DNA from: Mesonia sp. K7 | GTDB lineage: Bacteria > Bacteroidota > Bacteroidia > Flavobacteriales > Flavobacteriaceae | Reading direction: 5' to 3' | NCBI RefSeq assembly: GCF_003233725.1 | Contig: NZ_QKQV01000004.1 | Coordinates: forward strand, 124,001 to 188,000 | Length of the DNA stretch: 64,000 nt | In this document: positions 38,080-46,857 of the stretch, in pieces | How the letters are laid out: every line of letters starts with the position of its first letter | Position numbering within the stretch: position 1 is the stretch's first letter | The notes under the pieces: generated by a model | Seen by the model: the letters and a program-made list of their open reading frames with translations, nothing else | Told to the model about the DNA's origin: nothing | Database searches by the model: none | Position numbers and translations under genes: made by a program

Positions 38080-39092
38080 TAGTTGATAGCTGGACAATTA
38101 CAATGATATGGTTCTTTAGATCCACCAAAATTGTAACCTAAGGTGATTTGGTGAAAACCATTTGATAAAATCAAAGCATTTACTTGATGCGTGTAGGTAT
38201 AAGCAAACATAAACTTGTTGAAGTTAATCCCTACAAAAGGTGAAAAATGCTGTAACTTTTGGCTTTCAATAGTTCCTAAACCATCTTCCGTAAATTCTGC
38301 ACCATCAAGGCTTCTTCTATAAGATAAACCACCCCAAATTTGACCAAAATCTAATTCTCTATACACTTTAAAGTTACCATCGATTGCAGATTCCCCTGTT
38401 TCTTCTTTTGTTTGGAACATAATTGAAGGTTCAAAACTCCAATCAGAGTTATACTGAGAAAAAACATAGCCTAACGAAAGTAAATATTGTCTTTGGTTTT
38501 CAGATTCTAACTCAGTAAAAATTCTACGTGGTGTAGGAACAATATTTTTTGCTGTAAAGTGTGCGTAAAAATCTAGAAAGAAGTAAGACATACCAAAGTC
38601 CACATTAAATACAGACTCACTATTATTTCCTCCTGTAATAATTGGATCATTAGGATTTGTACCTCCAATCAAGTCACTTTCATCAAGACCTTCTTGTACC
38701 ACGCCCACATTTAAACCAAAAGACAACTGGTTGAGGTCTACCCTATCTCTAGAAAGCAGCAAGTGATAGGCAAATGTTGCCATCGCGCCTTGTTGAGAAA
38801 ACCTACCATTGTTATCATTATAAATAATCGCACCAACACCAATATTAGACTCTCCTATTCTTCCGTTTATCGTTAGGGTTTCTAAAGAAGGAGCATCTTC
38901 TATATCAAACCACTGTCGACGAGCTGTAAGTCTAATCTTATTATTGATACCTGCTCCAGCCATCGATGGGTGAATAAGGTAATAATTATCGGTAAGATAG
39001 TCATAATAAACTGGGACTCCTCTCTCTTGTGAAAACGATATAATAGGTAAACTGAAAAGTATAAGAAGTAAGTAGGGTTTTAAATATCTCAT
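38076..39092 (-). CDS. PorP/SprF family T9SS outer-membrane protein
   Basis: A protein of 338 residues with a signal peptide (about 1-21, ending SFSQ). It shows the PorP/SprF start: PVYYDYLTDNYYLIHPSMAG, then RRQWFDIEDAPSLETLTING. The rest is amphipathic strands ending HQITLGYNFGG and a cysteine-containing tail (YHCNCPAINY). Members are 14-strand barrels that dock surface adhesins or T9SS cargo. Flavobacteria have many paralogues; this one, beside murI and not beside an adhesin gene, may be the T9SS-core PorP. Two CGCCAAAATAA copies lie upstream. Confidence 0.88.
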   Translation of the reverse strand: MRYLKPYLLLILFSLPIISFSQERGVPVYYDYLTDNYYLIHPSMAGAGINNKIRLTARRQWFDIEDAPSLETLTINGRIGESNIGVGAIIYNDNNGRFSQQGAMATFAYHLLLSRDRVDLNQLSFGLNVGVVQEGLDESDLIGGTNPNDPIITGGNNSESVFNVDFGMSYFFLDFYAHFTAKNIVPTPRRIFTELESENQRQYLLSLGYVFSQYNSDWSFEPSIMFQTKEETGESAIDGNFKVYRELDFGQIWGGLSYRRSLDGAEFTEDGLGTIESQKLQHFSPFVGINFNKFMFAYTYTHQVNALILSNGFHQITLGYNFGGSKEPYHCNCPAINY

Positions 39093-39112
39093 GTTTTTTT
39101 ATGTTGTTAAGG

Positions 39113-39194
39113 CGCCAAAATAAAAAATTAAGAAAAATAAGTCTTTAGCTACTTTTATAGACTTTAGCATTTTCTTAAGATTTCGCCAAAATAA
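39113..39194 (-). promoter_or_regulatory. Two copies of CGCCAAAATAA upstream of the PorP/SprF gene
   Basis: The 11-mer occurs at 39113-39123 and again at 39184-39194. On the minus strand it reads TTATTTTGGCG, close to a -7 box (TAnnTTTG with one change), so these may be tandem promoters; the proximal one would give a leader of about 15 bases. Confidence 0.3.
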
Positions 39195-39282
39195 GAAATT
39201 TCTTTATATATAAAGCATAATTTCTGAAAAATTAAAAACGAATATAAGGCGTAAATATATTTATTTCAACACATATGTTTAG

Positions 39283-39290
39283 TATTTTTG
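39283..39290 (+). promoter_or_regulatory. -7 box of the NFU-type gene
   Basis: TATTTTTG is an exact TAnnTTTG match, 15 bases before the ATG at 39306, and it overlaps the in-frame TTG at 39288, ruling that start out. Confidence 0.6.
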
Positions 39291-39305
39291 TCAAAAATTA
39301 AAGCC

Positions 39306-40211
39306 ATGAGTAATTATTCGCTTGAAATAGTACCCACAACACGTCCAAACATCTATAAATTTGAAGCTAATTCGTTTTTAGTAAATCATAAAAATTATGA
39401 ATTTAAAAACATAGACGATGCAAAAAAATCGCCATTAGCCCAAAAATTATTCTATTTTCCTTTTGTTAAAACGGTTTTTTTAGCACAAAATTTTGTGGCA
39501 ATAGAAAAATATGACATCGCCGAATGGACAGATATAAAAGATGAACTGAAAAATACCATTGAAGAACTGTTAAATTCTGGCGTAAAAATTATTGAAGAAG
39601 GTGAAGACAAAAAAGGAAACATACCAGTAACGGTGTACGCTGAAAGCACGCCTAACCCAAAAACAATGAAGTTTGTTGCCAACAAAAAATTGGTGTTACA
39701 ATCTTCAGAATACAAGTCGATAGATGATGCAAAAAATTCACCTTTAGCACAAAAATTATTTCATTTTCCTTTTGTAAAAGAGATTTTTATCGACGAAAAC
39801 TACATTTCTATCTCTAAATATGACATCGCAGAATGGGAAGATATTACCTTAGAGCTTAGGGAGTTTATCCGCAATTACATTCAAGAAGGAAATGAAGTAG
39901 TAAAAACGGGTCAAAATTCCGCTACGACGAAAGAAACACAACCAGAAGTTACCGCTCAAAAAAATCTTGACGATACCTCAAAGGAAATTATTGCCATTCT
40001 TGACGAATATGTAAAACCAGCGGTTGCAAGCGATGGAGGAAACATTTTGTTTGATTCGTACAACGAAGAAACCAAAACCGTAAAAGTAATCTTACAGGGT
40101 GCTTGTAGCGGTTGCCCGTCTTCTACTTTTACCCTTAAAAATGGCATCGAAAACATGCTGAAAGAGATGCTTCACAACAAAGTAAATACGGTTGAAGCCA
40201 TTAACGGTTAA
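39306..40211 (+). CDS. NFU/NifU-family Fe-S scaffold protein with duplicated N-domain
   Basis: A protein of 301 residues from the ATG at 39306. The C-terminal NifU domain (about 225-301) holds the cluster-binding CxxC in GACSGCPSSTFTL. Upstream are two copies of the Nfu N-terminal domain in tandem (about 5-90 and 105-190). They share the blocks DAK(K/N)SPLAQKLF, FPFVK and KYDIAEW. Normal NFU proteins have one such domain. The protein probably holds or transfers Fe-S clusters in the cytosol. The start is set by the -7 box covering the alternative TTG. Confidence 0.92.
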   Translation: MSNYSLEIVPTTRPNIYKFEANSFLVNHKNYEFKNIDDAKKSPLAQKLFYFPFVKTVFLAQNFVAIEKYDIAEWTDIKDELKNTIEELLNSGVKIIEEGEDKKGNIPVTVYAESTPNPKTMKFVANKKLVLQSSEYKSIDDAKNSPLAQKLFHFPFVKEIFIDENYISISKYDIAEWEDITLELREFIRNYIQEGNEVVKTGQNSATTKETQPEVTAQKNLDDTSKEIIAILDEYVKPAVASDGGNILFDSYNEETKTVKVILQGACSGCPSSTFTLKNGIENMLKEMLHNKVNTVEAING

Positions 40212-40233
40212 AATTTCGCTTAAAGCGGAAATA

Positions 40234-40264
40234 AAAAAGGGTAGAATTTAATTCTACCCTTTTT
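40234..40264. terminator. Bidirectional terminator between the NFU gene and the phosphate transporter
   Basis: AAAAAGGGTAGAAT and ATTCTACCCTTTTT form a perfect 14 bp stem around a three-base loop, with A and T runs on either side. It serves two convergent genes. Confidence 0.92.
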
Positions 40265-40283
40265 GTTTTATCGTGATTAAATT

Positions 40284-42536
40284 TTAGTACTGTCTTTTTG
40301 CATCTTCGTAATACTGCTGAAATAACTCCAACAAACTAATTGTTGATGTTGCCAGATCTTTGGTTTCCAACAGTAAACCAAAGTAAAGCTTTGAGTTTTT
40401 CGGACTAGAATCTGAAGTTCTAATTCTATCGATTTGTTTTTGAATCAATCCAGAAATCTTATCGATAAGTTGTTGCTTATCTGATATTATTGTTGAGATT
40501 CTATCGAAAGAATGTGACTCAAAAACATCCACAATATTATCAAATAACACCTGAAGGTCTCTGTCAATGTTCTTTAGATCTCTAATCTGGTTGAATTTTA
40601 GATTCTTATGGTTATTATTTACATGTTTATAACTCGATCTTGTTATTTGCGAAATCGACTGCACCATATCCTGTATATGATCTAAAAACAAAATATAAAA
40701 TTTGCTAGCTTCAACAGGACTATCTTCTAAAGATTTGATAAAGTAAAAAACGTTATCTTTTAATTCTTCAACTTGTTTTTCTAAGTCTTTTAGCTTTTTA
40801 CTGTCCTTTTTGAGTTTACTTACATCATGATAACCCAAGTGATCTATCACTTTACTGTATCGCTTATTAACATCTGCAATTACCGTAGAAATATTTTCAG
40901 AAGTTTCTATCGTAATTTCGTTTATAGTAATAATATCTTGACGGTTAAATCTCTTTTTGCTTTTCTCTAATTTTGCTTTTCTCTTGTGAATAATGGTTGT
41001 TCTAATAATAAAGAAGAAAGCTAAAATTACTAAGAAAACAACAGCAGTCATACCACCATACCATATAATAAGCGCAAATAAAGCAGCTGCTAAAAAGGCA
41101 ACAATTGCTGTAACAAACCAACCTCCAACAACATTTACAACTCCTGCGACACGATAAACCGCACTTTCTCTATCCCAAGCTCTATCAGCTAGTGAAGTAC
41201 CCATCGCTACCATAAAGGTAACATAAGTTGTAGAAAGTGGTAATTTTAAGTTGGTACCTATAGAAATTAGAATACTTGCAACAACTAAGTTTACCGAAGC
41301 TCTAACCATATCAAAAGTTGGCGCATCAAATCTTTTGCTTGGCACCAATTCTTTAGGTTTCTGAAACTGGTTTTCTATTTTATTTTTTAAGGAAGAAGGT
41401 AAAACAGAAGTAAATGCATTTCCTACCAAAATAGAATACCTCACCAACAATCTAGAAAAGTTATTAGGCTCAAATTTTTCTGCTCCTTCGCCTTGTCTAG
41501 CCAAGCTTAACTCGGTTTCTACAACAGACTTTGCCTTACTAGACAACCACAATGTTGTAACCATGATACCTCCGGCTATAATTAACAAAAGTTCTGGTGT
41601 TTGTACTGAACCTGCCAAACCACCCATGTTGAATTCTGATGGAGCTACTCCAGATTCCATCCATAACTGAAAAGACTGCCAAGCCGCAATAGGCACACCA
41701 ATAAAGTTTACCAAATCGTTTCCTGAGAAAGCTAAAGCTAAAGCAAAGGTTCCAATAAGAATAATTACTTTAAGTATGTTTACCTTAAAAGCACTCATAA
41801 TTAACTGTGAGATGATAGACCAAAACACAAAGCTTATAAGAATAATGATTAAGGTGTTATTATTGACAAAGTCTTTAACCTCCGAAGGTATAAAAGCAAT
41901 GGCTTTCATCCCTTTTATGAAAATAAAATAAGTTATCGCTGTTATAGAAAGTCCTCCAAAAACAGCTCCAAAATATTTTATTTTTTTCTCATAATTAAAA
42001 GAGAAAACAAGCCTAGACAAGTATTGCACTAAAGCACCGACACTAAAGGCGATCACGACCGAGAGTAAAATACCTAAAATAATCTCTAAAGCCTTGCTCG
42101 AATTGATATATGTAGCAATTTCTTCAAAACCTTGACCACCTTCATAAATTTTTAATGCCGCTATACAAACTGAAGCTCCCAAAAGTTCAAAAACAATAGA
42201 AACAGTTGTTGATGTTGGTAAACCAAGTGAGTTAAAAAAATCGAGTAATAAAACATCGGTAATCATCACGGCGACGAAGAGAATCATAATCTCGTCGAAA
42301 TAAAATTTTCCAGGAAGAAAAATTCCTTTTCGGGCAACTTCCATCAAACCACTCGAAAATATTGCTCCAATTGCAACCCCAATACTTGCAACAATCATAA
42401 TTGTTCTGAAAGAAATTGCTTTTGAACCTATGGCTGAGTTAAGAAAATTAACTGCATCGTTGCTCACCCCTACTGCTAAATCTGTTATTGCGAGTACAAA
42501 TAAGATAACTAGCAATACAATATAAAAGTTCTCCAT
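40284..42536 (-). CDS. PiT-type inorganic phosphate transporter fused to a PhoU-like (DUF47) domain
   Basis: A protein of 750 residues. The first about 520 residues contain ten or more membrane helices with the duplicated PiT signatures GVSNDAVNFLNSAIGS (N-terminal) and FSGNDLVNFIGVPIAAW (middle), plus GLPTSTTVSIVFE and LPLSTTYVTFMVAMG. Residues about 545-750 are a soluble helical domain of PhoU/DUF47 type. In other bacteria pit and the DUF47 regulator are separate adjacent genes; the fused form is usual in Bacteroidota. It imports phosphate with protons or sodium. Five 15 bp tandem repeats end 12 bases upstream of its ATG. Confidence 0.93.
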   Translation of the reverse strand: MENFYIVLLVILFVLAITDLAVGVSNDAVNFLNSAIGSKAISFRTIMIVASIGVAIGAIFSSGLMEVARKGIFLPGKFYFDEIMILFVAVMITDVLLLDFFNSLGLPTSTTVSIVFELLGASVCIAALKIYEGGQGFEEIATYINSSKALEIILGILLSVVIAFSVGALVQYLSRLVFSFNYEKKIKYFGAVFGGLSITAITYFIFIKGMKAIAFIPSEVKDFVNNNTLIIILISFVFWSIISQLIMSAFKVNILKVIILIGTFALALAFSGNDLVNFIGVPIAAWQSFQLWMESGVAPSEFNMGGLAGSVQTPELLLIIAGGIMVTTLWLSSKAKSVVETELSLARQGEGAEKFEPNNFSRLLVRYSILVGNAFTSVLPSSLKNKIENQFQKPKELVPSKRFDAPTFDMVRASVNLVVASILISIGTNLKLPLSTTYVTFMVAMGTSLADRAWDRESAVYRVAGVVNVVGGWFVTAIVAFLAAALFALIIWYGGMTAVVFLVILAFFFIIRTTIIHKRKAKLEKSKKRFNRQDIITINEITIETSENISTVIADVNKRYSKVIDHLGYHDVSKLKKDSKKLKDLEKQVEELKDNVFYFIKSLEDSPVEASKFYILFLDHIQDMVQSISQITRSSYKHVNNNHKNLKFNQIRDLKNIDRDLQVLFDNIVDVFESHSFDRISTIISDKQQLIDKISGLIQKQIDRIRTSDSSPKNSKLYFGLLLETKDLATSTISLLELFQQYYEDAKRQY

Positions 42537-42548
42537 CGAATGGTTTTA

Positions 42549-42623
42549 TTTATTTTGAACGTGTTTATTTTGAACGTGTTTATTTTGAACGTGTTTATTT
42601 TGAACGTGTTTATTTTGAACGTG
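42549..42623. repeat. Five exact tandem copies of a 15 bp unit
   Basis: TTTATTTTGAACGTG is repeated five times without a mismatch (units at 42549, 42564, 42579, 42594, 42609). In the direction of the phosphate transporter the unit reads CACGTTCAAAATAAA and the array ends 12 bases from the ATG. A weak -7-like GAATTTTG lies just upstream of the array, so the repeats would be in the mRNA leader. The rest of the 235-base gap, to 42771, is AT-rich with nothing else recognised. Confidence 0.97.
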
Positions 42624-42771
42624 CAAAATTCTCTTAAATATCTGAAAAATGAAATGTTCTATTGTTACCAAATTATTAATTTTTTCGAATTAATTTGGAA
42701 TTGATATAAATTATATTTTAGCCGATTTATTTGTGTTATATTAGCATATATATAGTAAACAAAAATAAAAA

Positions 42772-43482
42772 ATGAAAAACTACCTAAGTATTTCTCTATT
42801 GCTTTTAATCACTCAGCTTATGACAGCTCAAATGTTTGTTAAACCTCTGAACATACGTAATCAGACAGACTACTATGGAATTGGTTATATAAATTTTGAT
42901 AATAGAGAAATAAAAATAGAGGATTTGACAGGATCTATTTATTATAATGAGAAAGTTGTTCCTGCAACAATTATCGACTTAAATACTGGAGAGACAATTA
43001 ATGTTTATGTTCGATACAGGATTTTTGATGATAAGTTTGAAGTTAACCCTCACTATGATAGCGATAAGATTGTTTACCTTGATAGAAGTGACCAATATAG
43101 CCTAATTATGAATGGGAAAGAATTTATTTTCTCTTACATTCTACCAACTAAAATAAATGGTGTGAATAATGGCTATTTACTAACCCTCTTAAAAAGTGAT
43201 AAAGTAAAACTTTATAAAAGAATGAGTCAAAAAATAAATCAAAAAGTTAAAGATGAATATGGTCAAGCCAGAACAGTAGAGATGCATTTAGTAAACAATT
43301 CTCATTATTTCGTAGAGATAAACAACAATTTAGTAGAAATTATACCTCACAAAAAAGAAGCTTATAAAGCTTTTCCTGATCATCAAAAAGAGTTAGAGAC
43401 TTATATCAAAAAAGAAAAGCTAAAGTTTAAAGACGAAGAAGAAGATTTGAAAGCATTAGTAAATTACTATATCAGCCTTTGA
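42772..43482 (+). CDS. Exported protein of unknown function
   Basis: I do not recognise the family. It has 236 residues with a clear signal peptide (about 1-19, ending LMTAQ), so it is periplasmic or outer-membrane associated. The mature part looks beta-rich to about residue 150 (IGYINFDNREIKIEDLTGSI, RYRIFDDKFEVNPHYDSDKI, MNGKEFIFSYILP). A Lys/Glu-rich helical C-terminus follows (about 185-236). There are no cysteines. A TATATTAG element at 42737-42744 could be its -7 box. It diverges from the phosphate transporter and converges on tsaB; nothing in the context fixes a function. Confidence 0.75.
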   Translation: MKNYLSISLLLLITQLMTAQMFVKPLNIRNQTDYYGIGYINFDNREIKIEDLTGSIYYNEKVVPATIIDLNTGETINVYVRYRIFDDKFEVNPHYDSDKIVYLDRSDQYSLIMNGKEFIFSYILPTKINGVNNGYLLTLLKSDKVKLYKRMSQKINQKVKDEYGQARTVEMHLVNNSHYFVEINNNLVEIIPHKKEAYKAFPDHQKELETYIKKEKLKFKDEEEDLKALVNYYISL

Positions 43483-43501
43483 TAAATCACAGCCATATAA
43501 T

Positions 43502-43533
43502 AAAGAAGTATCCGTAAATACGGATGCTTCTTT
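43502..43533. terminator. Bidirectional terminator between the orphan exported protein and tsaB
   Basis: AAAGAAGTATCCGT pairs with ACGGATGCTTCTTT (13 of 14 pairs with one G-T) around a four-base loop. The right end overlaps the tsaB stop codon. Confidence 0.85.
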
Positions 43534-44197
43534 ATTTCCCTCCAACGACAAAATCTTTTAGGTAAAAAGGCTCAAAGTAGGCAACGTCTTCAAATTGCTG
43601 TTGCTGAAATTTCGTGAAAGCTAAATCAACCATAAAGCGAGCAGAGGGATTTTGCTCTATAAACTCAACATTGCCAACTTTGATAGTCTCATTTATTTTT
43701 TGATTGGAATTTCCAATGAAAATGAGCTTTTTATTATCCAAATCTTTAAAAGAATTTTCATCGATCACCTTTGCATAAGTTTCCTTGATCGCTTTTAGAC
43801 TTCCGTTTTGACGAAAATAAATTGCTGTATAAATTTCCATACGACGAGCGTCAAGATTTGGAATGATGTATGCATCCCCCTGAACTTGACTTGTCAAAGC
43901 TTCTAAAGTATCAATAGAAATAAGTGGTTTCTCAAGCGCATAACATAAGCCTTTTGCCGCAGAGACACCAATACGCAAACCTGTGTAAGAACCAGGACCT
44001 TTACTTACCGCTACCGCATCTATTTCAGTTAGAGATTTATGAGCTTTTTTTAAAACATCGTCAATAAACAAGTGAAGTTTCTCTGCGTGCGAAAAATTAG
44101 CTTTGTCTTCTTCTTGAAATACTAAAAGTTTAGCATTTTCTGCTATCGCAACAGAACAATTGGTGGTGGTGGTTTCTATACAAAGAATTACTGCCAA
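43532..44197 (-). CDS. tsaB: tRNA t6A37 synthesis protein TsaB
   Basis: A protein of 221 residues, the scaffold partner of TsaD in making threonylcarbamoyladenosine at tRNA position 37. It starts VILCIETTTTNCSVAI and has the KGPGSYTGLRIGVSAAKGL loop (about 68-86) typical of TsaB, without TsaD's metal motif. The start is a TTG at 44197, three bases after the stop of the efflux adaptor gene; no ATG fits. It thus seems to be the last gene of the efflux operon, an odd partner for a tRNA-modification gene. Confidence 0.93.
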   Translation of the reverse strand: MAVILCIETTTTNCSVAIAENAKLLVFQEEDKANFSHAEKLHLFIDDVLKKAHKSLTEIDAVAVSKGPGSYTGLRIGVSAAKGLCYALEKPLISIDTLEALTSQVQGDAYIIPNLDARRMEIYTAIYFRQNGSLKAIKETYAKVIDENSFKDLDNKKLIFIGNSNQKINETIKVGNVEFIEQNPSARFMVDLAFTKFQQQQFEDVAYFEPFYLKDFVVGGK

Positions 44198-44200
44198 AAC

Positions 44201-45472
44201 CTATTTTTTATTGGTTACCTCAACTTTATCTCCCGGATTTAAGCTCTTGGTGACCAAATTATACGGTCCGGTAACAATCGAATCTCCTACTTTCAAGCCT
44301 TTAGTAATCTCGATATTAGCATCATCTTGTATGCCTGTGGTGACAGGTTGCAATCTCACTTCGCTTCCGTTTTTAACGAAAACACACTCAAAAGTCTCGT
44401 TACTTTCCGAAGTTGTATTGCTATTTGCTGAATCCGTTGTCTTTTTTGTGTTAGTGGTATCGCTTTTCACCACAATCGCACTGATGGGAACCCCAATAAT
44501 ATCTTTTTTACGGTTGGTTATAATATCTACAGTTGCGGTCATTCCCGGCCTAAAGGGAGAATAATTTTTAACATTTTCTTTTAGCAAGTCTTTATATGAT
44601 TCTTCCAAGATTTTTACTTTCACTTTGAAGTTGGTCACCTGATCTGCCGTAAGTGCATCATCTGCTGAGTTTGAAATCTCTGTTACTTTTCCTGCAAATT
44701 CTTTTCCTAGATAAGCATCTACCTCAACAACAGCAGAATCGCCTATACTAACTTTTACAATATCGTTTTCATTAACATCCACTTCAACCTCCATCGCGGC
44801 GAGATCAGCTACTCGTAAAATCTCTGTTCCAGCCATTTGTTGTGTCCCTACAACCCTCTCGCCTAATTCGGCATCGAGTTTAGAAATAGTCCCATCCATT
44901 GGTGCATAAATAGATGTTCTTCCTAAATTATCTCGAGCTTCAGAAACACTAGCCGCTGCACTTTGCACACTATAATAAGCTGACTGTTTATTTGCAAGAG
45001 CCACTTCGTATTGTGATACAATATTATCCCATTCGGACTTTGAAATCACACCTTTGTCAAACAGAGTTTTATTTCTGTCGTAATTGGCCTTTGCTTGTTT
45101 TAGGCTCGCTTCACTCTGCTTTAAAGAAGCTTGAATGTTTTGGTAACTTGCTTGTGAACGTTGTAAGTTAGACTGATAAATATCTGGATTTATTTTTACC
45201 AATAAATCTCCTTTTTCTACCAATTGACCTTCTTTGATCGGTAATTCGATAATTTCTCCAGAAACTTCACTCGACAATTTAACCTCTACTGTGGGTTGAA
45301 TTTTACCTGTTGCCGAGACTGTTTCGGTAATATCCAATGTTTCGATTTTAGCTACTTCAACTTGTTTAAAGTTACCTGTTTTGCCAAACCAACCTGCTTT
45401 TTTGCCCACAACTAATAAAACAATTAGAAAGACAACAGCTAAACCTATATAGAGTAATTTTTTGTTTTTCAT
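44201..45472 (-). CDS. Periplasmic adaptor (membrane fusion) protein of an efflux system, distal copy
   Basis: A MacA/HlyD-type adaptor of 423 residues. There is an N-terminal membrane anchor (about 4-24), then VEVKLSSEVSGEIIELPIKEGQLVEKGDLL (lipoyl half 1, quoted in part: SGEIIELPIKEGQ), a long helical hairpin (about 95-175), the second lipoyl half (YAPMDGTISKL) and beta-barrel domains. A Ser/Thr/Asn-rich insert lies near 340-360. It joins inner-membrane permeases to a TolC channel. The same operon holds a second, clearly related adaptor (46858-47976). It starts 2 bases after the tolC-like gene. Confidence 0.92.
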   Translation of the reverse strand: MKNKKLLYIGLAVVFLIVLLVVGKKAGWFGKTGNFKQVEVAKIETLDITETVSATGKIQPTVEVKLSSEVSGEIIELPIKEGQLVEKGDLLVKINPDIYQSNLQRSQASYQNIQASLKQSEASLKQAKANYDRNKTLFDKGVISKSEWDNIVSQYEVALANKQSAYYSVQSAAASVSEARDNLGRTSIYAPMDGTISKLDAELGERVVGTQQMAGTEILRVADLAAMEVEVDVNENDIVKVSIGDSAVVEVDAYLGKEFAGKVTEISNSADDALTADQVTNFKVKVKILEESYKDLLKENVKNYSPFRPGMTATVDIITNRKKDIIGVPISAIVVKSDTTNTKKTTDSANSNTTSESNETFECVFVKNGSEVRLQPVTTGIQDDANIEITKGLKVGDSIVTGPYNLVTKSLNPGDKVEVTNKK

Positions 45473-45474
45473 GC

Positions 45475-46806
45475 TTATAATTTAAGATCTTCTGGTTCTA
45501 TTCCGAAATACAATTCTAACACTTTTAGTTTAAAAATATAATCATACTTGGCAATATTCATATTTATTTTGGCATTATCAAACCTCAGTTTTGATTGACT
45601 AAAATCGAAAGCATTTGTTAAACCAACATCATAGCGCTCTTTAGCATATTCGTAAGCTAACTCTTGTGACTCGACTACTTTTTGTGAAGCTTCATATGCT
45701 TTTAAAGCTCCTTTTACATCTACATATGCTTGATAAACATTAGATTCTAAATCTAGTTTTGCTTGTTCTAACTGAAACTTATTTAGCTCTAAATTTATTT
45801 TACTACGTTTTACATTATTTCTAACTGCAAACCCATTAAAAATTGGCACATCTAATCTTAAACCATAACCAATACCATCGTTTTGCCATAATTGTTCGGT
45901 AAAAGATCTTTCAAAAAAATCGTTGTCAGAATATCTCGTATTGTATCCGAAAAATGCCGATAAAGTTGGGTAATAATTACTTCGTGTAAGTTGTAAATCT
46001 TTTTCGGCTAATGCTACATTTTGCTCTGCAATTTTTACTTCGTTTCTATTTTCTTCAGCCGAAGCTATAATCTCTTGTACTGGTTTGTTTATGATTTCTG
46101 AAGGAACAATTTCATAAGTTTCATCAACAACATCAAAAGCCTCGTAATCTTTAATTAGTAGTAATTGCGCTAAACTAATCAGTGATATTTTCACATTATT
46201 TTCTGCAACAGCAATATTTTGCTTCTCATCTGCATCTTGTGCGGCTATTTCTAATAAATCTCCTTTTGGTAAAACTCCTGCATCAACTAGGTCTTGAGTA
46301 CGCTGTAATTGTTCTAAAGTGACTAAATTTTGTGAATTTATTACTTTTAGGTTTTCTTTATTTAGTAAAACCTGCAGATAGGAGTTGGCTACGGCAAGTG
46401 TAATATCATCTTTCATTTTATCTAGGCGGTATTGACTAGCTAATCTAGCAAGTTTTGCTCTTTGTAATTGTCTTATATTTCTCAAGCCATCAAACAATGT
46501 TAGGCTAGAACTCACACCTGTCGTAAACGAAGAGAAAGTTTCATTTTCAAACTCATTGGTAACCGGATTAATGTTTGCTCCTGTATTGGTAGAATAAGAA
46601 GCTGAACCGTTTAACGAAGGAATAAAACTTCCTATTGCATCGCTTTTATCTATTTCTGAAGTTTCTAAATCGAGTTCAGATTGCTTGATAGAAATATTGT
46701 TTTTTAAGGCGTGATCTATACATTCTTGTAGTGTCCATTTTTTTTCTTGAGCAGTCAACAAACTTGTGGTAAACACTAAGATTATTAAAGAGAGATAGCT
46801 TTTCAT
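45475..46806 (-). CDS. TolC-family outer-membrane efflux protein
   Basis: A protein of 443 residues with a signal peptide (about 1-19). It begins WTLQECIDHALKNNISIKQSELDLE, the standard TolC repeat start, and shows the internal duplication (second half from about 235: VQEIIASAEENRNEVKIAEQNV). Barrel strands such as GYGLRLDVPIFNGF are also seen. It forms the outer-membrane exit duct of the operon's efflux pump. The length is normal. It lies between the two adaptor genes. Confidence 0.93.
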   Translation of the reverse strand: MKSYLSLIILVFTTSLLTAQEKKWTLQECIDHALKNNISIKQSELDLETSEIDKSDAIGSFIPSLNGSASYSTNTGANINPVTNEFENETFSSFTTGVSSSLTLFDGLRNIRQLQRAKLARLASQYRLDKMKDDITLAVANSYLQVLLNKENLKVINSQNLVTLEQLQRTQDLVDAGVLPKGDLLEIAAQDADEKQNIAVAENNVKISLISLAQLLLIKDYEAFDVVDETYEIVPSEIINKPVQEIIASAEENRNEVKIAEQNVALAEKDLQLTRSNYYPTLSAFFGYNTRYSDNDFFERSFTEQLWQNDGIGYGLRLDVPIFNGFAVRNNVKRSKINLELNKFQLEQAKLDLESNVYQAYVDVKGALKAYEASQKVVESQELAYEYAKERYDVGLTNAFDFSQSKLRFDNAKINMNIAKYDYIFKLKVLELYFGIEPEDLKL

Positions 46807-46857
46807 TGTTTATATTTCTAATAGATTTGTATGAGTTTTTACTTTTTTGTTACAAAA

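Noticed and set aside
39093-39282. Search for a small RNA or tRNA in the longest AT-rich gaps (also 42624-42771 and 11930-12057)
   Set aside because: No cloverleaf, terminator-ended hairpin series or CCA-type end is visible; only AT-rich promoter-like sequence.
39288-39305. TTG start for the NFU gene (and likewise 25105 for tig, 2047 for DUF983)
   Set aside because: In each case the TTG is part of a TAnnTTTG promoter box, so the mRNA would begin after it.
42549-42623. Repeat array considered as a CRISPR
   Set aside because: The units are contiguous 15-mers with no spacers, and no cas gene is near.
44160-44564. Open frame antisense to the efflux adaptor and tsaB (134 codons)
   Set aside because: It lies wholly within well-supported genes on the other strand and shows no domain.
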